This document shows positions 40,990 through 48,607 of a DNA stretch of 64,000 bases, in pieces; the stretch's first letter is position 1; each line of letters opens with the position of its first letter. The stretch is taken from the NCBI RefSeq assembly GCF_004770895.1, contig NZ_RQHS01000012.1, forward strand, positions 186,001-250,000, in the 5' to 3' direction. The stretch is from Leptospira dzoumogneensis (GTDB lineage: Bacteria; Spirochaetota; Leptospiria; Leptospirales; Leptospiraceae). The translations under genes and the position numbers were made by a program. Below the pieces are notes generated by a model. The model was given only the letters and a program-made list of their open reading frames with translations. It was not told where the DNA came from and did not search any database.

Positions 40990-41595
40990 TTAAGACATTC
41001 CATTCTTAAATCTAGGATCCTGGACCACACCTGACTCACGGATCTCAGACAACACATCCGCATAAGCAACTAGGATCTTCAAAGCGAAGCCGCTTCTCTC
41101 CCTGATAAAACTATCTTCCGGAGAAACAGGCTCTCCTCCATTGATCAGATGTTCCACATCTCTGAAGATCAACTGCTCCGGAATATAGCAGATCTTTGTA
41201 TTTTTATAACTGCTCGCTCTCATCTCATTGATAGGAAAAGCACCACCTCTACCGGAAGAGACGGAAACAAGTAGCCCGGGCTTATGGCCCAACTGAACAA
41301 GACCTGCATGAAGGAAAAAATTCTTAATAGCGGGGCTTGCCATACCGCCGTACTCGGGAGTGATAATCACAAAACCTTCGGAACTTTTCAAATTCTCATC
41401 GATAGGTTTCCAAAAACCTGTCCAAACTTGGTTGTCTCCGGTCTGAGTAGAATCATATAGAGGAAGAGGATTTTTGCCCAGGTCCAATGTCCAAGTTTCA
41501 ACGGACATTTCTTTTAATTTAGAATTTAAAAATTCTCCTACTTTAGAGGATTGAGATTCTTTCTGTTGGGAGCCAACTATGATTCCAATTTTCAT
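40990..41595 (-). CDS. NADPH-dependent FMN reductase family protein
   Basis: The 201-residue flavodoxin-like protein has the FMN-binding loop GSQQKESQSSKVGEFL (the second strand's phosphate loop) and the flavin-binding TPEYGGMASPAIKNFF motif characteristic of NADPH:FMN reductases (azoreductase/quinone reductase type). It reduces flavin or an electron acceptor with NAD(P)H. A 216-nt spacer upstream of the neighbouring cNMP gene and a 106-nt spacer before parB separate it from its neighbours. Substrate is unknown. Confidence 0.88.
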   Translation of the reverse strand: MKIGIIVGSQQKESQSSKVGEFLNSKLKEMSVETWTLDLGKNPLPLYDSTQTGDNQVWTGFWKPIDENLKSSEGFVIITPEYGGMASPAIKNFFLHAGLVQLGHKPGLLVSVSSGRGGAFPINEMRASSYKNTKICYIPEQLIFRDVEHLINGGEPVSPEDSFIRERSGFALKILVAYADVLSEIRESGVVQDPRFKNGMS

Positions 41596-41701
41596 TCTAT
41601 TCCTTTATTAGAAACCTAGTGCGGATAAAAAATCCGACAAAACGGTAGTATGAGAACAGGATCAGGAGCCTCTACTTTTCTCCAACGAGAAAAAAACAGT
41701 A

Positions 41702-42403
41702 TTAGCTCAATCCATACTTTTTCTTTAGGTTAGAAAGTTCTCTTAAGAAGGATTCTCTATTCTTAACGGTCAGAGGTTTAAGATCCAGTGTAACCCTTTC
41801 ACCGGGTTTGCGGGGTGAAATCGTTTCACCCCCCCGGCCTTCTTTCTTTTTCAGGAGGGTTTCCAGGTTTTTGACGGAAAGATCGCTTCCACTTTTAAGC
41901 AATTCCGAAACTGATTTTTGATCCAGCCTTGCAATAGAGCTTAACTGTTTTACATATCTTTCGGTATAACCTAGGATCTTACCGACTTCTTCAGCGGTTT
42001 TTTTTCTTTCTTTCCTTAGGAATTGGATCGCTCTTCCTACTTCCCAAGGATTTAAACTTTTACGTTTTTCGTTCTCCGCCAAGGCAATCTCGTAACATCT
42101 GTCCTCGGAAGCCTCGGTCTCCACAACCGGAATGGATTTCCAGCCGATCAGTTTTGCCGCCTGGAACCTTCTTTCTCCGGCTACGATCTGGAACTTCTTA
42201 CCTAATTTACGGACAACGATCGGCTCTATCAAACCCAGACGTTTCATGGACTCCACAAGATCGCTCACATCTTCTTTTCCAAAAACCCTAGGTTGTTCCG
42301 GATTAGTGATAATATCAGAAAGAAGAATTTCTTTTTTGAGAGATTCGTCCCCGCCGAAAGCTGTTAATAGATCCAGCCCTGCAAAATCAGATCTTTTTGC
42401 CAT
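41702..42403 (-). CDS. parB: Partition protein ParB
   Basis: The 233-residue protein has the ParB N-terminal domain (NPEQPRVFGKEDVSDLVESM, LGLIEPIVVRKLG, QIVAGERRFQAAKLIGW), a helix-turn-helix region (KTAEEVGKILGYTERYVKQL) and a C-terminal dimer region. It binds parS and spreads on DNA to segregate the replicon. It starts at ATG 42403 with GGAG 7 nt upstream, overlapping parA by 17 nt. A 21-bp palindrome that matches another one in front of parA lies within its coding sequence. Confidence 0.95.
   Translation of the reverse strand: MAKRSDFAGLDLLTAFGGDESLKKEILLSDIITNPEQPRVFGKEDVSDLVESMKRLGLIEPIVVRKLGKKFQIVAGERRFQAAKLIGWKSIPVVETEASEDRCYEIALAENEKRKSLNPWEVGRAIQFLRKERKKTAEEVGKILGYTERYVKQLSSIARLDQKSVSELLKSGSDLSVKNLETLLKKKEGRGGETISPRKPGERVTLDLKPLTVKNRESFLRELSNLKKKYGLS
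41812..41832. promoter_or_regulatory. Proposed parS site 1 (inside parB)
   Basis: GGGGTGAAA-TCG-TTTCACCCC, a 9-bp inverted repeat with a 3-nt centre, lies in the parB coding sequence. It matches 19 of 21 positions with a second palindrome upstream of parA (43466-43486). An extra half site TTTCACC is at 41797-41803. Confidence 0.65.
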
Positions 42404-43313
42404 TTGCTCTCCTCATTACTTCTTCCGCCAAGGTAGAAAACATCTGCATCGCTTTGGGATCATATTCGGATAAAAGTTTACGTTTTGCCTGGGACTGAGG
42501 GATCGCTTCTCTCCTGTACACAACAGAATCAAATACCGGGAAATATTTCCGAACAGTTTCAGCAAGACCGGAAAGCGCTCTCGAATCCTCATACTGATTT
42601 AACACTGCACCCAAAAGCCCTAGACCTGGATTTGCTTTTTTACGGATCTTCTCAATTGTACCGTGAAGATCTTTCAGACCTTGTACACTAAAAGCGCGAG
42701 TCTGGATCGGAACCAAAACAAGATCAGCCGCGATCAAAGCATTCTCCAGGATCAAACCCAAAGAAGGAGGACAATCTATAATAATATATTCGTAAGAAGA
42801 CCGGATCGGCAGAAGCGCCTCTTTTAAAAGATCAAAATCATCTCTCTCATAAGGAGTCGTAAAATTCGCCAAATGAATGGAAGAAGGAACCAGATCCAAA
42901 CCGGGAGCCAGGTTCACAATAATTTCGGAAATATCTACTTTAGATTCTTCTTTATAACCTAAGCTATGAAAGACTGATTTATCCGCCTGGCCGACGTAAA
43001 GCTGAGTGATATTTGCCTGAGCATCCCAATCCAGAAGTAAAACTTTTTTGCCTGCCTTTGCCAATGCTTCCGCAAGACAGATAGAAACCGTGGTTTTACC
43101 TTCTCCACCTTTTTGATTGGAGACTGCGATGATCACAGATTCGTAGGAATGTTTTGTTTTTTTGGAGAAGTACTTATCCAAAACTTCGGTCTTATACTTG
43201 CCCTTATTGTCTTTGGGCAGGGACCATTTTTCCGCCTTCTCCAGAAACTCATCTTCCGAACTTAAAACGTATTCGGAGAGGACTTCTTCCACACTTAAAA
43301 CTCTGGCTTTCAC
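42387..43313 (-). CDS. parA: Partition ATPase ParA
   Basis: The 308-residue protein has an N-terminal ~55-residue extension and then the deviant Walker A motif SNQKGGEGKTT (residues 65-75), with Lys at the signature position and Glu where Val is common, DWDAQANIT (switch), CPPSLGLILENALIAADLVL. It is the type Ia ParA ATPase that moves ParB-parS complexes. The extension could bind DNA and repress the operon, as in ParA of P1-type systems. It starts at GTG 43313 with AAGG 6 nt before. Second parS-like palindrome lies 153 nt upstream of the start. Confidence 0.95.
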   Translation of the reverse strand: MKARVLSVEEVLSEYVLSSEDEFLEKAEKWSLPKDNKGKYKTEVLDKYFSKKTKHSYESVIIAVSNQKGGEGKTTVSICLAEALAKAGKKVLLLDWDAQANITQLYVGQADKSVFHSLGYKEESKVDISEIIVNLAPGLDLVPSSIHLANFTTPYERDDFDLLKEALLPIRSSYEYIIIDCPPSLGLILENALIAADLVLVPIQTRAFSVQGLKDLHGTIEKIRKKANPGLGLLGAVLNQYEDSRALSGLAETVRKYFPVFDSVVYRREAIPQSQAKRKLLSEYDPKAMQMFSTLAEEVMRRANGKKI

Positions 43314-43465
43314 TTCAGACCTTGCCCTGATAATAGATCAAACTTTAAGACCCAATTTGTCAAGAAAACCTATGTCTCATATTGATTTAAGAGCGAAAAA
43401 ACCGAATTGAAACGATAGGGGAGGGGAGAATGTTAAGGTCTCTTCTCGGAAAAGGAATTCACAGG

Positions 43466-43486
43466 GGGATGAAATCATTTCACCCC
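43466..43486. promoter_or_regulatory. Proposed parS site 2 (upstream of parA)
   Basis: GGGATGAAA-TCA-TTTCACCCC, differing from the copy in parB at only two positions. It lies in the divergent spacer between parA and the outer-membrane-protein gene, 14 nt before the ATG of the latter. It could bind ParB and also regulate either promoter. Confidence 0.65.
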
Positions 43487-43500
43487 TATTCTAGGATGAA

Positions 43501-44595
43501 ATGAAAATTCAAATTCGAATTATAACCATACTATTCTGCCTATTTGCCGTGACCAAACTAACTGCACAGGAACCTGAATCTCCCAAAGAGATAAGACCAG
43601 AGACAAAACTTCCGGGGACCGCGGCGCCCCAAACAAAAATCCAGGCCCTTCTATCCGAATTAATGACCAGAAGTTCCATCACAGGTCTTGTAGGAGAAAA
43701 CGGAGGCCAACATATTTTCGAATCAGGCACAAAGTTCCCGAATCTTTCAGGACTTAAAGCAGGATCCAGGATCACATATAACAGAGAATTCGAATACGGC
43801 GGGATCGGTTTAAAACATTGGTGGGAAACTTGGGAGATCAACCTGGAGTACAGGACCACTTTTAAGAACCAAAGAACAGGAGAGGGCAGGGACGAGGACT
43901 TCTTTTTAGGAAGTGTAAGCCGGGAGAAAGGCACCAAGATAGATTTAGCGAACACAAGTTTTTACGATACACCTTATACATTCACAGGCACCCAGAACTT
44001 TGCGGATGGAAGAGGAAAACTGAAAATGAAAGACGATAGGATCGGTTTTCTTGGCAGAAAATATTTCTCCAGCGCAAATCCTGATCCCAGAAAACCGGGC
44101 TTAGGCATTTATCTTACCGGCGGCGCTTATTATACATATTATAAATATTATCTATACGATGTGACACAATGGATCGCAACTGCACCCGTGACTTACGGTC
44201 CGATCGGGATCGGGCTCAGTTATTCCATCTCTACTTGGGAGGTTCCATTCGGATTCGGGTATAGATATTCCAATGGGACGTGGATGTACGAAGCGAGCAT
44301 TTCCGGAAATGTTTGGTATTCACATTTTAGGGATTATCATTACCAAAGAAATTTAAACTTCATAGGAGATTCTTCCGGCTTCGGGATAGAAACGAATTTA
44401 GGAGCAGGATATATCCTCCCCTCTTGGTTATTTTTCGTAAAATTAACTGAGCACAGATTATACGGAGAAGGAAGTTTCCAGACCCAAGGCGGCTTAAGCA
44501 GAGAAGACATCATTTCCAATTATTCCGGAAGATATAGAAATTATCTGAGTACGAAACAATTCTCCTTGGAATTTCAAGTAAGTCATTTTTTATAA
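43501..44595 (+). CDS. Probable outer-membrane protein
   Basis: The 364-residue protein has a signal peptide (IITILFCLFAVTKLTAQ) and a mature part rich in aromatic residues and alternating patterns, e.g. GLGIYLTGGAYYTYYKYYLY and GIGLSYSISTWEVPFGFGYR, typical of beta-barrel strands. The C-terminus ends FSLEFQVSHFL with a terminal hydrophobic residue, as barrel proteins require for Bam recognition. AGGA precedes ATG. I do not recognise the exact family. It is divergent from parA and 18 nt upstream of hemH, so could be co-transcribed with ferrochelatase. Confidence 0.68.
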   Translation: MKIQIRIITILFCLFAVTKLTAQEPESPKEIRPETKLPGTAAPQTKIQALLSELMTRSSITGLVGENGGQHIFESGTKFPNLSGLKAGSRITYNREFEYGGIGLKHWWETWEINLEYRTTFKNQRTGEGRDEDFFLGSVSREKGTKIDLANTSFYDTPYTFTGTQNFADGRGKLKMKDDRIGFLGRKYFSSANPDPRKPGLGIYLTGGAYYTYYKYYLYDVTQWIATAPVTYGPIGIGLSYSISTWEVPFGFGYRYSNGTWMYEASISGNVWYSHFRDYHYQRNLNFIGDSSGFGIETNLGAGYILPSWLFFVKLTEHRLYGEGSFQTQGGLSREDIISNYSGRYRNYLSTKQFSLEFQVSHFL

Positions 44596-44613
44596 GAGCT
44601 TAGAGAGAAATTT

Positions 44614-45723
44614 TTGAAAAATAAACTTCTATTGATCAACTTAGGCGGACCTAGAAACGCCGAAGAAATCCCGAAATTTTTAAAAGATCTATTCGAAGAT
44701 CCATTAGTATTCGATCTTCCACTCCCTGAATTTTTAAGGATCAGACTCGCTAGAAAGATCGCAGAGACCAGAGCCAAAAAGGTAGAAGAGACTTATGCTT
44801 CCATGGGATTCGGAGGAGGCTCCCCTCTTGTCTCTGAAACTGAAAAACAAGCAGAAGGTCTAAAAAAACTTTTAGAAGAGTCCGGAGAAAAATGGGATAT
44901 TAAGACGGCGATGTGCTGCGGATATCCGGATATCAGAGAGCTTCCTTCCGAATGGACAGATCCAAAAGAAGGAGTGGTACTTCTTCCCTTATTCCCTCAT
45001 TTTTCAAGATCCACAGTTCTTTCCACAGCAATGCTTATGGAAAAACAATTAGGCTACTGTCCTGCTTCCAGTCCACTTTGGGTAAGACCATTCTCGGACA
45101 GAAAAGAATATTTAGAGTCGATTCGAGACCTGATCCTTGATTTTTTCCAAGGCAAACTTTCTGAAAAAGATTTTTTACATATCAAACAAGAACCGATCCA
45201 TGACTGGCAAAACTTGGATATAGTATTTAGCGCTCATGGGATCCCTCTTCGTCTGATCAATAAAGGCGACGTATATACAAAAGAGATCGAAGAGAACGTG
45301 CAAGCACTCACCTCTCTTTTAAGAGAAAAAGGTTACCAAGGACAAATACATCTATCTTATCAGAGCAGGGTAGGGCCAAGCAAATGGACCACTCCAAACA
45401 CTCTAGACAAGATCCAAGAATTAGGACAAAAAGGAACCAAAAGGATCGCAGTATATCCGATCAGTTTTATCAGCGATCACTTAGAAACATTAGAAGAGAT
45501 CGGAGTTCAGATTAGAGACCACGCCCTCCAGAATGGGATCTCCGAATATTATAGAATCCCTGCACCGGGAACATATCCTGCATTCTTAGAGGCACTGGCA
45601 AAGTTCGTATTCGAGGCAAAATATTCAGCGCAAAAAGGAGCGGCTTTAAGTTGTATCTGCAAAACTTCCGGAGGCTGGAACCCTAAAAAAGAAAAAATAG
45701 AATGCAATTGTTTAGAAAATTAA
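44614..45723 (+). CDS. hemH: Ferrochelatase with C-terminal four-cysteine tail
   Basis: The 369-residue protein starts with TTG (GAGAG upstream). It has LLINLGGPRNAEE, MGFGGGSPL, the catalytic His in FSAHGIP and the acidic loop SFISDHLETLEEI. It inserts ferrous iron into protoporphyrin IX as the last haem step; hemG and hemN in the window fit this route. The last ~25 residues contain CIC and CNC (Cys347, Cys349, Cys364, Cys366), an arrangement that could hold an iron-sulfur cluster or another metal. This gene is on the opposite strand from the main hem operon. Confidence 0.95.
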   Translation: MKNKLLLINLGGPRNAEEIPKFLKDLFEDPLVFDLPLPEFLRIRLARKIAETRAKKVEETYASMGFGGGSPLVSETEKQAEGLKKLLEESGEKWDIKTAMCCGYPDIRELPSEWTDPKEGVVLLPLFPHFSRSTVLSTAMLMEKQLGYCPASSPLWVRPFSDRKEYLESIRDLILDFFQGKLSEKDFLHIKQEPIHDWQNLDIVFSAHGIPLRLINKGDVYTKEIEENVQALTSLLREKGYQGQIHLSYQSRVGPSKWTTPNTLDKIQELGQKGTKRIAVYPISFISDHLETLEEIGVQIRDHALQNGISEYYRIPAPGTYPAFLEALAKFVFEAKYSAQKGAALSCICKTSGGWNPKKEKIECNCLEN

Positions 45724-45725
45724 TC

Positions 45726-45753
45726 TTGACATTTGCACAGAAATCGTGCAAAT
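45726..45753 (+). promoter_or_regulatory. Promoter and palindromic operator of the toxin-antitoxin pair
   Basis: A consensus -35 hexamer TTGACA (45726-45731) is followed by ATTTGCAC-N7-GTGCAAAT, a perfect 8-bp inverted repeat (45731-45753) that covers the spacer and probable -10. Such an operator is where a RHH-type antitoxin would autoregulate. The start codon at 45764 leaves little or no leader. The -10 is weak by eye. Confidence 0.6.
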
Positions 45754-45763
45754 TTAAAGTACT

Positions 45764-45982
45764 ATGAAAAATGTCACATTCAGGATAGACGAAAACCTGA
45801 TCCAAAAAGCCAGGGCAAAAGCGATCGATCTAAACAAATCGCTGAATGAACTTTTTGTAGAGTGGCTTACCACATTCTCTAACGATAATCGAGAATCCTT
45901 GGATTATAAAAAATACATCGGCAAATACTCTCATATCAGGATCAAAGAAAAATATTCCAGAGATCAGATGAATGATCGATAG
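45764..45982 (+). CDS. Antitoxin, RHH-like (VapB-type)
   Basis: The 72-residue protein begins MKNVTFRIDENLIQKARAKA, then DLNKSLNELFVEWL, the strand-helix-helix pattern of ribbon-helix-helix antitoxins (DUF6364-like). The basic C-terminal half (YKKYIGKYSHIRIKEKYSRD) should bind the toxin. It binds DNA at the palindrome upstream (inferred) and overlaps the PIN toxin gene by 11 nt, a typical antitoxin-first operon. Confidence 0.8.
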   Translation: MKNVTFRIDENLIQKARAKAIDLNKSLNELFVEWLTTFSNDNRESLDYKKYIGKYSHIRIKEKYSRDQMNDR

Positions 45983-46409
45983 GATATTCTTAGATACGAA
46001 TATCCTATTGTATCAATTCGGTGAAGATGAGCAAAAACGGTCCCAGGCGATCGATATCGTAGATCGGGCCGTAAAAACCGATAACTATGTTATCAGTTAC
46101 CAAGTGATCCAAGAATTTTCGAACGTTGCTTTGAGTGAAAAGAAAAAATACTTTTCCGTTCCAGAATTGAAAAGTTATCTCCAAGACATTCTGATCCCGC
46201 TTTGTAAATTCTATCCTTCTGCTGATTTTTATTTGGAAGGTCTGCGGATTAAGAACAAATATAAATACGGCTTTTATGACAGCCTCATTCTGGCGGCAGC
46301 GATAAGACTCGGATGTACTCAGATCTATTCGGAAGATCTGCAAACAGGTCAAAAATTAGAAGGATTGCAGATCATAAATCCTTTCAAGGCAATATCCAAA
46401 AAGAAATAA
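45972..46409 (+). CDS. PIN-domain toxin (VapC-type ribonuclease)
   Basis: The 145-residue protein has the PIN acidic residues: FLDTNILLYQF near the N-terminus (Asp at residue 7), a Glu in YQVIQEFSNVAL, Asp in GFYDSLILAAAI and SEDLQ at the end. VapC-type PIN proteins cleave RNA with Mg2+/Mn2+; the residues look complete. Its antitoxin is directly upstream with an 11-nt overlap. RNA target is unknown. Confidence 0.87.
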   Translation: MIDRIFLDTNILLYQFGEDEQKRSQAIDIVDRAVKTDNYVISYQVIQEFSNVALSEKKKYFSVPELKSYLQDILIPLCKFYPSADFYLEGLRIKNKYKYGFYDSLILAAAIRLGCTQIYSEDLQTGQKLEGLQIINPFKAISKKK

Positions 46410-46571
46410 GATCGTCTGTCTTTTTCGAATACCGGTCTGTAGGAACTCCAACAAGGTGACCAAAAGAGTTTTATATTTCGGCTCAGAGCCCAAATTTTCC
46501 CTAAGTCCCTGTCCAATTTTCCAAAACTCAATTGATATATAGATGAAAACCTAGTTCCATAGGAGGGAAAT

Positions 46572-46928
46572 ATGGACGAATACTTAATCTTAATGCGACT
46601 GGATCTGATCACAAAGGATGCACAACCTTCTCCGGAACAAATGCAAACATACATGAAAATGTACCAGGACTGGGTGGGAGGGATCGCCGCTCAGAATAAA
46701 TTCGTAGGCGGAACAGGATTATCAACCGAAGGAAAGGTAATCAAATCCGGACAGATCATGACAGACGGGCCATTTGCAGAAACGAAAGAATCCATAGCAG
46801 GATTTATTACCATCAAGGCTAAAAATTTCGAAGAAGCTGCCAATATCGCTAAAGCCTGTCCCATCCTAAACGGCCCGGGGAATAGTGTAGAGGTGAGAAA
46901 GGTCGTAGGCGTAGATAATACACATTAA
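46572..46928 (+). CDS. YCII-related (DGPF) domain protein
   Basis: The 118-residue protein contains the YCII/DGPF signature MTDGPFAETKESIAGFITI and starts with DEYLILMRLDLI. AGGAGG is right before ATG. DGPF proteins are constant partners of ECF42-type sigma factors, and one is encoded 25 nt downstream. They bind ligands or catalyse unknown reactions and may be a regulator or target of the sigma factor (family knowledge); function is open. Confidence 0.9.
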   Translation: MDEYLILMRLDLITKDAQPSPEQMQTYMKMYQDWVGGIAAQNKFVGGTGLSTEGKVIKSGQIMTDGPFAETKESIAGFITIKAKNFEEAANIAKACPILNGPGNSVEVRKVVGVDNTH

Positions 46929-46953
46929 CCGAAACACTTATCTCGCACAAATT

Positions 46954-48186
46954 ATGCAAAGCTCGGAGATATTACCTCATTTATTCAGAAATGAATATAC
47001 TAAAATTGTCTCCGTACTTTGCAAACATATAGGTTTCGAGAGATTAGAAACCGCAGAAGAGATCGCAAGCGAAACTTTCTTAACCGCAGCCGAAACTTGG
47101 GGGATCAAAGGAACCCCGCAAAACCCGACAGCTTGGTTATATGCAGTCGCAAAGAACAAAGCCAAAAATTATCTGCAAAAAAACTCGGTATTTCAAAACA
47201 AGATCCTTCCAGAGCTCACTAAATCACAGCAGGAACCTACCGGATCTGAGATAGACCTTTCTCCAGAAAATATATACGATAGCCAACTCAGAATGATGTT
47301 TGCAGTATGCCATCCTTCTATTTCTTCCGAAGCACAGGTCGGACTTTCTCTTAGGATTTTATGCGGATTCGGGATAGAAGAGATTGCAGATGCCTTCTTA
47401 ACCAATAAGGAAACCATCAACAAGAGACTCTTTAGGGCCAAAGAAAAATTAAGAGAAGAAAAGATCGCAATCCAACTGCCCGGAGCGGAAGAAATTGAAG
47501 ATCGACTGGATCCTGTACTTTCTACGATCTATTTATTATTCAACGAAGGTTATTATTCTATCAGTCAGAACAAAACCTTACGTAAAGATCTTTGCCTGGA
47601 AGCCATCCGTCTATGCAGCATGCTCGTGGAAAATAAGATCACCGATAAACCCCAAGTATATGCTCTTCTTGCATTGATGTGTTTTCATACTTCCAGATTC
47701 GAAGCAAGACAAGACGAGAATGGAGAACAAATACTTTACCAAGATCAAGACACAGATCTTTGGAATCATGATCTGATCGTTAAGGGAGAAATTTTCCTAA
47801 ACAAAGCCGCCAGCGGGATTAGGCTCACAAAGTATCATTTAGAAGCTGGAATTGCATACTGGCATACCCGAAAGGAAGATACGAAAGAAAAATGGGAAAA
47901 TATTTTGCAATTATACAATCGTCTACTTCAATTACAATATTCTCCTATTGCAGCTTTGAACAGAACATACGCCCTTTCTAAAGCAAATGGAAAAGAAGAA
48001 GCGATCTTGGAAGCGGAAAAATTAAACCTAAAAGATAATCATTTTTATTTTGCTCTTTTGGGAGAATTATATTTAGATATAAATAGATTTAAGTCGGAGG
48101 AGAATTTTCGCAAAGCTCTTTCACTTGCAAAAACTTCTCACGACAAGATCAGTATCCAGAAAAAGATCGATCAATTTTCAAAGTAA
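46954..48186 (+). CDS. ECF42-type RNA polymerase sigma factor with C-terminal TPR-like domain
   Basis: The 410-residue protein has sigma region 2 (AEEIASETFLTAAETWGI, then PTAWLYAVAKNKAKNYL) and region 4 (LRILCGFGIEEIADAFLTNK, ETINKRLFRAKEKLRE). The remaining ~220 residues (DPVLSTIYLLFNEGYYSI, the DUF6596 motif) form the large C-terminal extension typical of ECF42, which controls activity without a classic anti-sigma factor. It is directly downstream of a DGPF protein and upstream of an SRPBCC protein, the usual ECF42 neighbourhood. No own promoter motif was identified. Confidence 0.9.
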   Translation: MQSSEILPHLFRNEYTKIVSVLCKHIGFERLETAEEIASETFLTAAETWGIKGTPQNPTAWLYAVAKNKAKNYLQKNSVFQNKILPELTKSQQEPTGSEIDLSPENIYDSQLRMMFAVCHPSISSEAQVGLSLRILCGFGIEEIADAFLTNKETINKRLFRAKEKLREEKIAIQLPGAEEIEDRLDPVLSTIYLLFNEGYYSISQNKTLRKDLCLEAIRLCSMLVENKITDKPQVYALLALMCFHTSRFEARQDENGEQILYQDQDTDLWNHDLIVKGEIFLNKAASGIRLTKYHLEAGIAYWHTRKEDTKEKWENILQLYNRLLQLQYSPIAALNRTYALSKANGKEEAILEAEKLNLKDNHFYFALLGELYLDINRFKSEENFRKALSLAKTSHDKISIQKKIDQFSK

Positions 48187-48190
48187 ACAA

Positions 48191-48607
48191 ATGCTCAAGA
48201 CAAAGAACACAAAACATATCAGCGTCACTATCCCGGTAGCCCAAAAGACAGCGTACGAATATCTTTCCGAACCTAAAAATTTTCCGGAGTGGGCATCCGG
48301 TTTATGCAAATCCATTTCTCCATTAGAAAATGGAGAATGGTCTATCGACTCTCCTATGGGAAAACTGACCGCAAAATTTACGGACAAAAATCCGTACGGG
48401 ATCTTGGACCATTATGTGATATTTAGTCCTGAAAATATTTCTTATAACCCTCTTAGGATCATAGAGAATGAAGAGGGGAGTGAGCTGGTATTTACATTAT
48501 TCCAAACGGAAGGAATGACTCCTGAAAAATTCGAAGAGGATTCCAACTGGATCAAAAAAGATCTAGAAGAACTTAAAGGAATTTTAATAAAAAAGTTCTC
48601 CCGCTGA
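48191..48607 (+). CDS. SRPBCC-domain protein
   Basis: I set the start at ATG 48191, 4 nt after the sigma factor's stop; the frame opens earlier within that gene. The 138-residue protein has an SRPBCC/polyketide cyclase-like pattern: HISVTIPVAQKTAYEYLSEP, NFPEWASGLCKSISPL and a final helix DSNWIKKDLEELKGIL. These folds bind hydrophobic ligands. Position directly behind the ECF42 gene suggests co-regulation. Its stop abuts that of the convergent hemG gene within TGATCA. Confidence 0.8.
   Translation: MLKTKNTKHISVTIPVAQKTAYEYLSEPKNFPEWASGLCKSISPLENGEWSIDSPMGKLTAKFTDKNPYGILDHYVIFSPENISYNPLRIIENEEGSELVFTLFQTEGMTPEKFEEDSNWIKKDLEELKGILIKKFSR

Noticed and set aside
43314..43465. Replication origin with iterons next to parA
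   Set aside because: No DnaA-box cluster, iteron set or Rep gene was seen in the spacer or nearby.
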